A DNA stretch of 64,000 bases from Thermohalobaculum sp039513195 (GTDB lineage: Bacteria; Pseudomonadota; Alphaproteobacteria; Rhodobacterales; Rhodobacteraceae). A program made the translations under genes and the position numbers. Where the stretch lies: NCBI GenBank assembly GCA_039513195.1, contig JBCCRM010000018.1, forward strand, positions 29,079 to 93,078. Direction: 5' to 3'. Positions 8,489 to 16,683 of this stretch are shown here, piece after piece. Each line of letters starts with the position of its first letter. Within the stretch, counting starts at the first letter, position 1. The notes beneath the pieces are model-generated. The model was not told where the DNA came from, made no database searches, and saw nothing but the letters and a program-made list of their open reading frames with translations.

Positions 8489-11416
8489 ATGTTTGGACTG
8501 CAGACCATCGGCAAAAAGATCTTCGGCTCGGCCAATGATCGCAAGATCAAGGCGTCCGGACGGACGGTCGAGGTGATCAATACGCTCGAGCCGAGCATGC
8601 AGGCCCTCAGCGACGACGACCTCCGCGGCAAGACGGAAGAGTTCCGCGCCCGCCTGACCGCGGGCGAGAGCCTGGAGGATTTGCTGCCGGAGGCGTTCGC
8701 AGTGGTTCGGGAGGCGTCGCGGCGCACGCTCGGTATGCGGCCCTTCGATGTGCAGTTGATCGGCGGCATGGTGCTTCACCAGGGCAGCATCGCCGAGATG
8801 AAGACCGGCGAGGGCAAGACCCTTGTTGCCACCATGCCCGTCTATCTGAACGCGTTGACCGGCCGCGGCGTCCACGTCGTCACCGTGAACGACTATCTGG
8901 CGCGGCGCGATGCGGACTGGATGGGCAAGGTCTACAACGCCCTCGGTCTGTCGGTCGGCGTCGTGGTGCCTGGCGTCGATGATGCGGGCAGGCGAGAGGC
9001 TTACGCCTGCGACGTAACCTACGGTACCAACAACGAATTCGGCTTTGATTATCTGCGCGACAACATGAAGTTCCGGCTGGAGGATATGGTCCAGCGCGGG
9101 CATCATTTCGCCATTGTCGACGAGGTTGACAGCATACTGGTCGACGAGGCGAGGACACCGCTAATCATCTCCGGTCCTGTGCAGGACCAAACCGACATGT
9201 ATGTCGCCATCGACAAGATCATCCCAGAGCTTGGCGGGGACGATTTCGAGCTGGACGAGAAGCAGCGTTCGGTCAGCTTGACCGATGAGGGGAATGAGCG
9301 GATCGAGGCTGCTCTGCTGCGTGTCGGGCTGTTGGAGGAGGGGCAGAGTCTCTACGACCCCACCTCAGTCAGTCATGTCCATCACGTCAACCAGGCGCTC
9401 CGTGCCCACAAGCTGTTTCTGAGAGACCGCGACTACATCGTCAAAAACCGCAAGGTTATCATCATCGACGAGTTCACCGGCCGGATGATGGAGGGACGGC
9501 GCTACTCGGACGGGCTCCACCAGGCGTTGGAGGCGAAGGAGGGGGCCGAGATCCAACCGGAAAACGTGACGCTGGCAAGTGTCACGTTCCAGAATTACTT
9601 CCGCCTGTTCGACAAGCTGGCCGGCATGACCGGCACCGCGTTGACCGAGGCCGAGGAATTCATGTCGATCTATGGCCTCGATGTTCTCGAGGTGCCGACC
9701 AACATGCCGATCGCCCGCGTCGATGACGACGACCAGGTGTTCCGCACGGGCGACGAGAAGTACCAAGCCATCGTTCAGTCCATCGCCGACGCAAAGCGCC
9801 GGGGGCAGCCGGTGCTGGTCGGCACGACGTCTATCGAAAAGTCGGAGAAGCTGGCGGCCTTGTTGAAGACCACCAAAGGGTTGCAGGTGGTCGCCGATTT
9901 CGTCGACCGTCAACAGGGCCTGGTCAACGCGGACAAGGAGCCGGAACGTGCCGTGTCCTTGAGGGAGACGGCGGCCTATCTGCGCGATCTCGCGAAGTCC
10001 AAGGGCGGGATCGAACACCAAGTCCTGAACGCGCGCTATCATGAGCAGGAAGCACAGATCATCGCCCAGGCCGGCGTTCCGGGCGCGGTGACGATCGCGA
10101 CCAACATGGCCGGGCGCGGCACCGACATCAAGCTCGGTGGCAATGCCGAGCTGCGGATCACTGAGGAGACCGAGGGCGTCAACGATCCCGACCGGATTGC
10201 GCAGATTGCCGCCGAGATCGAGGACGATGTCGAAGCCAAGAAAAACAAGGCCTTGGCGGCTGGCGGTCTTTGGGTGATCGGCACCGAGCGCCATGAGAGC
10301 CGGCGGATCGACAACCAGCTCCGCGGCCGCTCGGGCCGCCAGGGCGACCCCGGCCGGTCGACCTTTTACCTGAGCCTGCAAGACGATCTTATGCGCATCT
10401 TCGGGTCCGAACGGATCGACGGAATGCTGCAGCGCTTGGGTTTGGAGGAGGGCGAGGCGATCGTCCACCCCTGGGTCAACAAGGCCATCGAGAAGGCGCA
10501 GGGTAAGGTCGAGGCGCGGAATTTCGACATCCGCAAGAACCTGCTGAAATACGACGACGTGATGAACGATCAGCGCAAGGCGATTTTCGAGCAGCGCCGC
10601 GAGATCATGGAGTCGGAGGACCTGAGCGAGACGGTGCAGGACATGCGGCTGAGCCTGATCGACGATCTCGTCGACCGGCATGTCCCGAAGCGCGCCTACG
10701 CCGACCAATGGGAAACCGAGGCGCTGGAGGAGGAGATCCAAAAGATCTTCGGCCAGCCCTATCCGGTGAAGGAGTGGGCCGACCGCGAGGGTGTGGACGA
10801 TGAGGCGCTGCGCGAAGAGTTGATCGCCGAGACCGACCGATTGATGGCAGAGCGGACCGAGAAGATGGGCCCTGATCTGATGCGGCGGTTGGAGAAAGAC
10901 GTGTTGCTGCAGGTGCTCGACCACCATTGGCGGGAGCATCTGGTGACGCTCGATCATCTGCGGGCCGTGATCGGGTTGCGCGGCTATGGCCAGCGGGATC
11001 CGCTGAACGAATACAAATCCGAAGCCTTTGCGATGTTCGAAAACCTGCTGAGCCAGTTGCGCCGGGATGTGACCCACCACCTGGCGGTGACCCAGGTTCT
11101 GACGCCGGAGGAGCGGGAGGCCCAGGCTCGTGCCATGGCCGAGATGATGGCCAAGATGCAGGAGCAGGCGGCGCGGGCCGCGGCCGCGGACCCGGCCGTG
11201 GCGGCGGGCGGGCAGGGCCCCCTGTCGCCGGAGACCGAAGCGATGGCACAGATGGCGGCGGTCGCCGGCGGCGTGGCGCTGACCACGCCGGAGCGGCCGG
11301 TTGCCGCCGCGCGGGATCCGAGCGATCCGACGAGCTGGGGCAAGGTTGGGCGCAACGAGCCCTGCCCCTGCGGATCGGGCAAGAAGTTTAAGCATTGCCA
11401 CGGCCGATTGACCTGA
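8489..11416 (+). CDS. secA: Preprotein translocase ATPase SecA
   Basis: A 975-residue motor that drives unfolded preproteins through SecYEG. The N-terminus (M-F-G-L-Q-T-I-G-K-K-I-F-G-S) is alphaproteobacterial. The Walker A motif G-E-G-K-T is at 107-111, Walker B D-E-V-D at 211-214, and the second nucleotide domain contains the N-M-A-G-R-G-T-D and R-G-R-S-G-R-Q-G-D motifs. The C-terminal zinc-binding tail is intact: C959, C961, C970 and H971, which docks SecB. The tail before it is Ala/Met-rich. It is divergent from the ppiC operon and monocistronic by position. Confidence 0.98.
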   Translation: MFGLQTIGKKIFGSANDRKIKASGRTVEVINTLEPSMQALSDDDLRGKTEEFRARLTAGESLEDLLPEAFAVVREASRRTLGMRPFDVQLIGGMVLHQGSIAEMKTGEGKTLVATMPVYLNALTGRGVHVVTVNDYLARRDADWMGKVYNALGLSVGVVVPGVDDAGRREAYACDVTYGTNNEFGFDYLRDNMKFRLEDMVQRGHHFAIVDEVDSILVDEARTPLIISGPVQDQTDMYVAIDKIIPELGGDDFELDEKQRSVSLTDEGNERIEAALLRVGLLEEGQSLYDPTSVSHVHHVNQALRAHKLFLRDRDYIVKNRKVIIIDEFTGRMMEGRRYSDGLHQALEAKEGAEIQPENVTLASVTFQNYFRLFDKLAGMTGTALTEAEEFMSIYGLDVLEVPTNMPIARVDDDDQVFRTGDEKYQAIVQSIADAKRRGQPVLVGTTSIEKSEKLAALLKTTKGLQVVADFVDRQQGLVNADKEPERAVSLRETAAYLRDLAKSKGGIEHQVLNARYHEQEAQIIAQAGVPGAVTIATNMAGRGTDIKLGGNAELRITEETEGVNDPDRIAQIAAEIEDDVEAKKNKALAAGGLWVIGTERHESRRIDNQLRGRSGRQGDPGRSTFYLSLQDDLMRIFGSERIDGMLQRLGLEEGEAIVHPWVNKAIEKAQGKVEARNFDIRKNLLKYDDVMNDQRKAIFEQRREIMESEDLSETVQDMRLSLIDDLVDRHVPKRAYADQWETEALEEEIQKIFGQPYPVKEWADREGVDDEALREELIAETDRLMAERTEKMGPDLMRRLEKDVLLQVLDHHWREHLVTLDHLRAVIGLRGYGQRDPLNEYKSEAFAMFENLLSQLRRDVTHHLAVTQVLTPEEREAQARAMAEMMAKMQEQAARAAAADPAVAAGGQGPLSPETEAMAQMAAVAGGVALTTPERPVAAARDPSDPTSWGKVGRNEPCPCGSGKKFKHCHGRLT

Positions 11417-11473
11417 GCCTGAGCAGCGACCGCTAAAGCGCTGGTTTCGGGCGGTTCTGCGTTTCTGCAAGGC

Positions 11474-11515
11474 ATGCACATTCTATGCACAAAGCATATG
11501 CAGAGTGTTTCGGTC
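11474..11515. repeat. 42-bp repeat, copy 1
   Basis: The first 29 bases are identical to 48542-48570, and 40 of 42 bases match overall (differences at repeat positions 30 and 38). It contains two TGCACA words 11 bases apart and an inverted repeat TATGC-ACAAA-GCATA. It starts 58 bases after the secA stop. The second copy also lies just after a gene (pccB). No coding role is apparent; a regulator site or dispersed intergenic element is possible. Confidence 0.85.
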
Positions 11516-11934
11516 AGGAACGCTGGCAGCGTCGACCTTTTGCGATGCCTGTAGCGGCGTAGCCTCGATCATCGGTGGCCTCGCGGCGACACAAGCCACT
11601 TGCCGGTCTCAGTGGGAGGCCCAGCGACGGGGCCGCATGACTGCGGCCGGTGGCGCCGCGTTAGCCTTCCGGATTGTGGCCCTTTGGGCGCGCGCGGCGG
11701 GTTTCGAGATTGGCGCTTGTGGCACGGCCGCCGGCGCCAATAACCGCGACCTTGCTCAACAACTCGAAATCAACAGCCTGCTGCCCGAGCGGCCCGAGCG
11801 TGGTGAGGAAAGATTGGGTGGAGGATCGTTGGAACGGGCGCGCCGCGTCGGAACGGTTTCGTCGGACGTTGCATTTGGCAGGGGCTGGGGAAGGCCAGTC
11901 GGTGGCTGGCCGATCCTCACCCTGCCGACTGCTC

Positions 11935-11998
11935 CCGGCCCGTCAAGGGCGCGCCCTGCGTACCGCAGGGCCGCGTACCGCGACCCTTGACTGGCCGG
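11935..11998. repeat. Nested palindrome (hairpin)
   Basis: Outer arms 11935-11949 and 11984-11998 are 15-base inverted repeats with one mismatch (the CCGTCAAGGG word and its complement). Inside is a second, perfect inverted repeat, CCCTGCG at 11954-11960 and CGCAGGG at 11964-11970, around a TAC loop. There is no T-run, so it is not a typical intrinsic terminator. It could be a structured RNA element or a mobile-element end. Confidence 0.7.
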
Positions 11999-12239
11999 TC
12001 CGCGGTCGGACGCTCGTACGCATGGCCTGGCAGGGCTGCGGGTCGTCTTAAGAAGGGCATTGCGCGGGACGCGCGAGCGCTCGGTTCGTCATTCTTCGCG
12101 TCCATCTCACACGCCCTTGGCTGCACGGCAACCAGCGGCCTCGTTGAGTGTAGTTTTGGGCGCTGCGATGCTTCAGCGGGCAGAACGGTAGGGTTTCATC
12201 GACGGCCTGTCGCTTCGCTGCCATCCTGGAGTGGTTTCC

Positions 12240-12333
12240 GATCCGGTTGCATCGGTTCCCACGCTCGACGGTATTGCTCGGGTGCATTTTCGCCACGTCA
12301 ATCCGACTAAGATCGGCTGGAAACTGCTCTAGG
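12240..12333 (+). repeat. 94-bp direct repeat, copy 1
   Basis: Aligns without gaps to 14064-14157 in the same orientation, with about three quarters of bases identical (73 of 94 counted by eye). It ends in CTCTAGG, within which lies the stop codon of the DUF2235 gene. The AGAGCA-type end on the minus strand is reminiscent of intergenic elements scattered in alphaproteobacterial genomes (recollection, not searched). Confidence 0.8.
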
Positions 12334-13411
12334 CCGGTTCGGCGCCGTCGGGCACCGAGGAGGCCCGGTCCTGTTCCGGCTTCGCGCTGCTGGGGAGCGT
12401 CAGAATTCCGCGCGGGCGGTAGTGGGGCAGCCGCTGTTGCCGGTCGCGGATCGAGAGATGCAGCACTTCGCCATCGCCGCCGCCGGTCTTGCGCGGCGTG
12501 CGCAGCAGAAAGGCCCGCGCGATCCCGGTCCGGGCGCCGACGGAGGGGGCGGCCGGGTCCTCCGGAAAGCGCCGCTCCCAGCCGGGAGGCAGGTCGAGCC
12601 CGTGGCGATGCGCCCGCCGCAGCATCCAGTTCAGCACGATATTCGAGAGCCCGCGCGCGCCAGGGCGGGAGCGCGTCTCGCCGCCGATATCGGCATGGCT
12701 TCCGGGGAACCAGGCCTGCTCGAGGCGGCCTTCCCAATCCTCCGACTTCTCCCACAGGAGTGGGCGATAGGCTGTGCGGTCCTCGTCGAGTGCCAGCGCG
12801 TGATAGCCATGTTCGATATGATGGCCGAGGCGATGGTCGTGGAACTCCGTCGCCATGGCCGCAAGGCGCGACAGGATGGGATAGGGCAGGCCGAGAGATT
12901 TGACCGTGTCGAAGACGCCGAGCATCCGGATCGGCACCGCGCCATGGCAGCGGCGGCGCTTGAAGAGAGCGGCGGCCCGGGCGCGACCCTCGTCCTCGTA
13001 GAGCCGGAAGGCGATGCGGAGATTGCGGGCCGTCGCATGGTTCTGCCGGAGCAGACCGACCTGGCCGATCATCCCGGCCAGCGAGCGCACCGCATAGGCG
13101 CCGCGGGAATAGCCGAACAGGAAAATGCGGTCGCCGGGGCGGTAGCGGCTGGCGAGGAAGGCGTAGCCATGCTTGATTGAGCGGTTGATGGTGATGCCGG
13201 TCGCCGCATTCCACCAGCGCGACCAACCGCTGCCCTGGACGCCTGGGTCATAGAGGAACATTTGCTCGCGTCGCTGGCCTTGTTCGGCCATCAGGCGGAA
13301 GATCAGGCCGGCATTGGTCTCCTCGCCCGGGGCACAGGACGACAAAGTGCCATCTGAGATGAAGATCAGATTGCGCGGCTTGTCATGCCGCGCGGCAGTC
13401 TCACAGCCCAT
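12329..13411 (-). CDS. DUF2235 domain alpha/beta-hydrolase-like protein
   Basis: A 360-residue protein when started at the ATG at 13411, which has a GGGAGAG ribosome site; the frame is open further upstream but without family features. It begins with K-P-R-N-L-I-F-I-S-D-G-T, the DUF2235 opening strand, and has the nucleophile elbow G100-Y-S102-R-G104-A-Y. An F-P-G-S-H-A-D-I-G-G motif supplies the likely catalytic Asp/His region. DUF2235 includes uncharacterised hydrolases and Tle1-type phospholipase effectors; no type VI secretion gene is seen here, so effector function is not implied. It lies in an island bounded by 94-bp direct repeats. Confidence 0.85.
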   Translation of the reverse strand: MGCETAARHDKPRNLIFISDGTLSSCAPGEETNAGLIFRLMAEQGQRREQMFLYDPGVQGSGWSRWWNAATGITINRSIKHGYAFLASRYRPGDRIFLFGYSRGAYAVRSLAGMIGQVGLLRQNHATARNLRIAFRLYEDEGRARAAALFKRRRCHGAVPIRMLGVFDTVKSLGLPYPILSRLAAMATEFHDHRLGHHIEHGYHALALDEDRTAYRPLLWEKSEDWEGRLEQAWFPGSHADIGGETRSRPGARGLSNIVLNWMLRRAHRHGLDLPPGWERRFPEDPAAPSVGARTGIARAFLLRTPRKTGGGDGEVLHLSIRDRQQRLPHYRPRGILTLPSSAKPEQDRASSVPDGAEPA

Positions 13412-13678
13412 GCCTTTACTCTCCCACTCCAGGCCGATCTGGAACGACGGGCCCGATACGCCAAGCTCACTGTTCCTCACTTTCCAACACGATGGCCGAA
13501 TGGTCCAAACAAAAACCACATAAGCCTCGCTTAAGTGTATTTCCCGCCACAGTCTTCGGCGAACTTGCATCAGGACCGTAGGCTTCGCCCGTGTTGGCTG
13601 CGAATTGCAGGCATGCTGCGACGGTGTGTGCAGAACGCGTCGCTTAAGTGTCCGAGCGAGTTTTTCGGGGGAATATGT

Positions 13679-14053
13679 ATGCGAGACGCTCAGATCTTTT
13701 CCACGTCACCGACCGATGGGTTGCGCGCCGCCTCGTGGTTGGCGCAGCGGCTGGTGGAAGCCGGAGAGGCCCGTCAGGCTGCGACCGATCAGGCAGCTCA
13801 CCTGTCTCAATGCTGGCGCGATCTCGCCGCTGTCCTTTACCCGGAAGGGCGCGAACAGCAGATGTTGATGCTGATGATTGCCGGCGAGCCGGGATCGCTT
13901 TCTGTGGAGGCGGTGGCCGAGTGCCAGTGCCGCAACGGCCACGGCGCCGAATTGGAAAAGCGGGCAAGTTCGTTGGGACTAGGCGTCGTGGCTCGCGACG
14001 CGATGGAAGGGGTCGTGCGGATCCGCCTCGCGCTCGGCGAACCGTTTCACTAG
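13679..14053 (+). CDS. Unknown protein, 124 aa
   Basis: Start chosen at the ATG at 13679, which has GGGGGA 7 bases upstream; the longer frame from 13535 has no ribosome site. The product is mostly helical (A-S-W-L-A-Q-R-L-V-E-A-G, L-S-Q-C-W-R-D-L-A-A-V-L) with two Cys in E-C-Q-C-R-N-G-H. No signal peptide or membrane segment is visible. I recognise no family. It is divergent from the DUF2235 gene, and its stop lies ten bases before copy 2 of the 94-bp repeat, so the two genes appear to form one island. Confidence 0.6.
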   Translation: MRDAQIFSTSPTDGLRAASWLAQRLVEAGEARQAATDQAAHLSQCWRDLAAVLYPEGREQQMLMLMIAGEPGSLSVEAVAECQCRNGHGAELEKRASSLGLGVVARDAMEGVVRIRLALGEPFH

Positions 14054-14063
14054 AATGCCGTCC

Positions 14064-14157
14064 GACCCGATTGCACCGGTTCTCGCGCTCGAAGGTATCG
14101 TTCGGGCGCAGTTTCACGACCACAATCTGACTGAGACCGACTGCAAAATGCTTTAGG
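14064..14157 (+). repeat. 94-bp direct repeat, copy 2
   Basis: Same length and orientation as copy 1 at 12240-12333 with no gaps. It starts ten bases after the stop of the 124-residue protein and ends in CTTTAGG, 22 bases before the stop codon of the molybdenum hydroxylase gene. Together the copies bracket 1.8 kb carrying two genes. Confidence 0.8.
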
Positions 14158-14179
14158 GCCGATACCGCCGGGGCTGCCG

Positions 14180-16501
14180 TCAGCCGGTGGCAGCGGCCGC
14201 GGCAGGGCGGTCTTCGAAGGCCGCCTCCCGGGCCGCGAGCGACTGCCAGAGGCGCAAGGGCGTGTGGGGCGTTTCGACCCCTTCTGCGCCCGCCCGGGCA
14301 AGCGCATCAAGCACCGCGAGGGCGCCGGAGGGGATGCCGCCGACCGAGCCCGCCTCGCCGCAGCCTTTCACGCCGAGCGGGTTGGTCTTGCAGGGCACCT
14401 CTTCGAACGCGACTTCGAAGAAAGGCAGATCGTCGGCCCGCGGCATGCGGTAGTCCATATAGCTACCCGTAAGCGGCTGCCCGGTGTCCGCGTCCCAAAT
14501 CGCCGCCTCGCCCATCACCTGGCCCAGGCCCTGGACGACGCCGCCATGCACCTGGCCCAGCACCAGGCTCGGGTTCACCATACGTCCGAAATCGTCGATC
14601 ACCGTATAGCGCTTGAGGGTCAGCCAGCCGGTGTCGCCATCGATCTCGACCTCGGCGATGTGGCAGCCATTGGGGAAGGTGCTCTCCCGGTCGCCGACAT
14701 TGCCGGTGCCGGTGATGCCGCCGGCCTCGGCCGCGAGGGTGGCGAGGCCGACGGTGCGGTCGGTGCCGGCGATGCGGAAGAGCGCCCCGGCCGCGGCGTC
14801 GTATTCGATATCGTCCTCCGCTGCTTCGAGCTTGTTGGCGGCGAGCACCCGGCCTTGGGCGATGATGTCGTCCGCGCTGAGTAGCAGCACCCGGCTCGCC
14901 ATGATCAGCGACCGCGAACCGCCGGTGCCGCCGCCGGCTTCGAGCATGTCGCTGTCGCCCGGCATCAGCCTGATGCGGTCGAAGGGCAGGCCCAGCGCCT
15001 CATGGGCGATCTGCGCCCAGGCGGTTTCGTGCCCCTGGCCAGACGACTGGGTCCCGACCCAGATCGACAGCCCGCCATCCGCGTCGATGGTCAGGCGTGC
15101 GTTTTCGACCGGGCTACCGCCGGTGCGCTCCATGTAATAGGCGATGCCGATCCCCGCATAGGCGCCGCGGGCCGCTGCGTCATCGGCACGGGCTTCGAAG
15201 CCGGCATAATCGGCCGCCGCCAACGCCCGGTCGAGCACCAGATGGGTGTCGAGGCTGTCGAAGGTGAACCCGCCTGGCGTTGCATGGGGCAGCATCGGCG
15301 GGGTGACCAGATTGCGCCGCCGGATCTCGGCCCGGTCGATGCCGAGCTGCCGCGCTGCCGCGTCCATCAGCCGCTCGGTCGCGTGGATTGTCTCGGGTCG
15401 ACCGGCGCCGCGATAGGCATCGGTCGAGGGCGTGTTGGTAAACGCGCCACGGACGCTGCAATGGATCGCCTCCAGCCCATACATCCCGCCGAGAAGGGGC
15501 GCCGAGAAGACAGTGTGCACTCCTGCGCCGAACGTCGAGTAATAGGCACCGAGGCCGGAGATGCTTTCCATTCGCATGGCTCGGCAACGGCCATCGGCGT
15601 CGAATGCACCCTCGACGGTGGCGCGCATGTCGCGGCCCTGTGCGTCGGACAAAAAGCTCTCCGAACGCGTGCCGATCCACTTTACCGGCCGGCCGAGCTC
15701 CCGTGCCGCCAGAGCACAGAGCCCGTATTCCGGGTGGTCCATCAGCTTCATGCCGAAACCGCCGCCGACATCGGGGACATGAACGCGGACGCGCTCCGGC
15801 TCAACCCCGATGGCGCGGGAGATCTTCGCTCGGATACCATGGGCCCCCTGGGAGCTCACCCATGCCTCCCACCGTTCCGTATCGGAGAGGTAGCGGATGT
15901 TGATCGCCCGGGGCTCCATCGAGCTTACGACGATCCTTTGATTCACGACATGTGTCTGAACAACATGCGTTGCGTCGCGAAACAGCGCTTCTGTCGTTGC
16001 CCGATCGCCACACTCCCAGGAATATGCAAGGTTCCCAGGGGCGTCGTCATGGAGCTGCGGCGCGCCTTCCTGCAGCGCGTGTGCCGGCTCTACCAGCGGT
16101 TGCGCCTCCTCGAAGTCCAACACGATCAGTTCGGCCGCGTCCTCGGCCTGGGCCCGGGTCTCGGCCACCACAAAGGCGACGGGCTGCCCGACGAAGCGGA
16201 CGCGCTCGTCGGCCAAATGTGGCATCGATATGGCGACCGGCGCGGGTTCCAGGGGAAAATCGTTCGAGAGGGGGCGCAGTCGCCCAGCAATCTCCTCAAA
16301 TGTCCAAATAAGGCGGACGCCAGACGCTGCCCTGGCCGCGCTGACATCGAGTTCAGTGATCCGCCCATGGGCAATCGGGCTGCGCAACACCGCCGCATGG
16401 AGCTGTCCGTCGAGCGGGATATCGTCGACGTAAGCCCCTGCCCCGGTGAGCAAACGCACGTCTTCCACCCGGGTTAACGGCTGGCCTAGTCCGAATTTCA
16501 T
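14180..16501 (-). CDS. Xanthine dehydrogenase/CoxL-family molybdopterin-binding subunit (lone)
   Basis: A 773-residue molybdenum hydroxylase large subunit. It starts with the family pattern L-G-Q-P-L-T-R-V-E-D-V-R-L-L-T-G, has D-V-G-G-G-F-G-M-K for Mo-cofactor contact, A-Y-R-G-A-G-R-P-E, and the catalytic Glu at about 716 in G-C-G-E-A-G-S. The AYRGAGR loop is that of aldehyde oxidase-like (form II) enzymes and lacks the Cys of true aerobic CO dehydrogenase. No FAD or 2Fe-2S subunit is encoded beside it, unlike the second copy at 42625-44994. The substrate is unknown; it may borrow small subunits from elsewhere. Confidence 0.9.
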   Translation of the reverse strand: MKFGLGQPLTRVEDVRLLTGAGAYVDDIPLDGQLHAAVLRSPIAHGRITELDVSAARAASGVRLIWTFEEIAGRLRPLSNDFPLEPAPVAISMPHLADERVRFVGQPVAFVVAETRAQAEDAAELIVLDFEEAQPLVEPAHALQEGAPQLHDDAPGNLAYSWECGDRATTEALFRDATHVVQTHVVNQRIVVSSMEPRAINIRYLSDTERWEAWVSSQGAHGIRAKISRAIGVEPERVRVHVPDVGGGFGMKLMDHPEYGLCALAARELGRPVKWIGTRSESFLSDAQGRDMRATVEGAFDADGRCRAMRMESISGLGAYYSTFGAGVHTVFSAPLLGGMYGLEAIHCSVRGAFTNTPSTDAYRGAGRPETIHATERLMDAAARQLGIDRAEIRRRNLVTPPMLPHATPGGFTFDSLDTHLVLDRALAAADYAGFEARADDAAARGAYAGIGIAYYMERTGGSPVENARLTIDADGGLSIWVGTQSSGQGHETAWAQIAHEALGLPFDRIRLMPGDSDMLEAGGGTGGSRSLIMASRVLLLSADDIIAQGRVLAANKLEAAEDDIEYDAAAGALFRIAGTDRTVGLATLAAEAGGITGTGNVGDRESTFPNGCHIAEVEIDGDTGWLTLKRYTVIDDFGRMVNPSLVLGQVHGGVVQGLGQVMGEAAIWDADTGQPLTGSYMDYRMPRADDLPFFEVAFEEVPCKTNPLGVKGCGEAGSVGGIPSGALAVLDALARAGAEGVETPHTPLRLWQSLAAREAAFEDRPAAAAATG

Positions 16502-16683
16502 GGGTGTCCTCCGCTCCAGCGTTGTGGCAGGGTACGCCTCGGGGTAGCTGCGTCAAGCGGGGCGGCTGCATGCGGATCGGGCTGGTCGCTCATGGTCGGT
16601 TTCGAGAGGCTGTTGCAAAGCCCCGGGAAGATTGGTGAATTTGCGGGGTTGCACCCGAGGTCCCGAATCAGGAGTGTTTCGGC

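Larger units (their letters stand above)
11417..12328. other. Long intergenic region with repeat and palindrome
   Basis: About 900 bases with no gene I can support. Short ORFs here are Arg/Ala/Gly-rich, lack ribosome sites and resemble no family. The stretch holds three recognisable items listed separately: copy 1 of a 42-bp repeat (11474-11515), a nested palindrome (11935-11998) and copy 1 of the 94-bp direct repeat (12240-12333). A structured RNA is possible but unproven. Confidence 0.5.

Noticed and set aside
9365..11479. 704-residue open frame antisense to secA
   Set aside because: It mirrors secA codon bias in high-GC DNA, is Arg/His-rich with no family and has no ribosome site.
11505..11990. 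161-residue open frame after secA
   Set aside because: Arg/Gly/Ala-rich, no ribosome site, runs through the palindrome.
15002..16477. 491-residue open frame antisense to the lone CoxL-type gene
   Set aside because: Shadow frame; the minus-strand gene has all family motifs.
14180..16501. True aerobic CO dehydrogenase (form I) assignment for either CoxL-type protein
   Set aside because: Both have A-Y-R-G-A-G-R in the active-site loop and lack the form I Cys, so CO oxidation is not supported.
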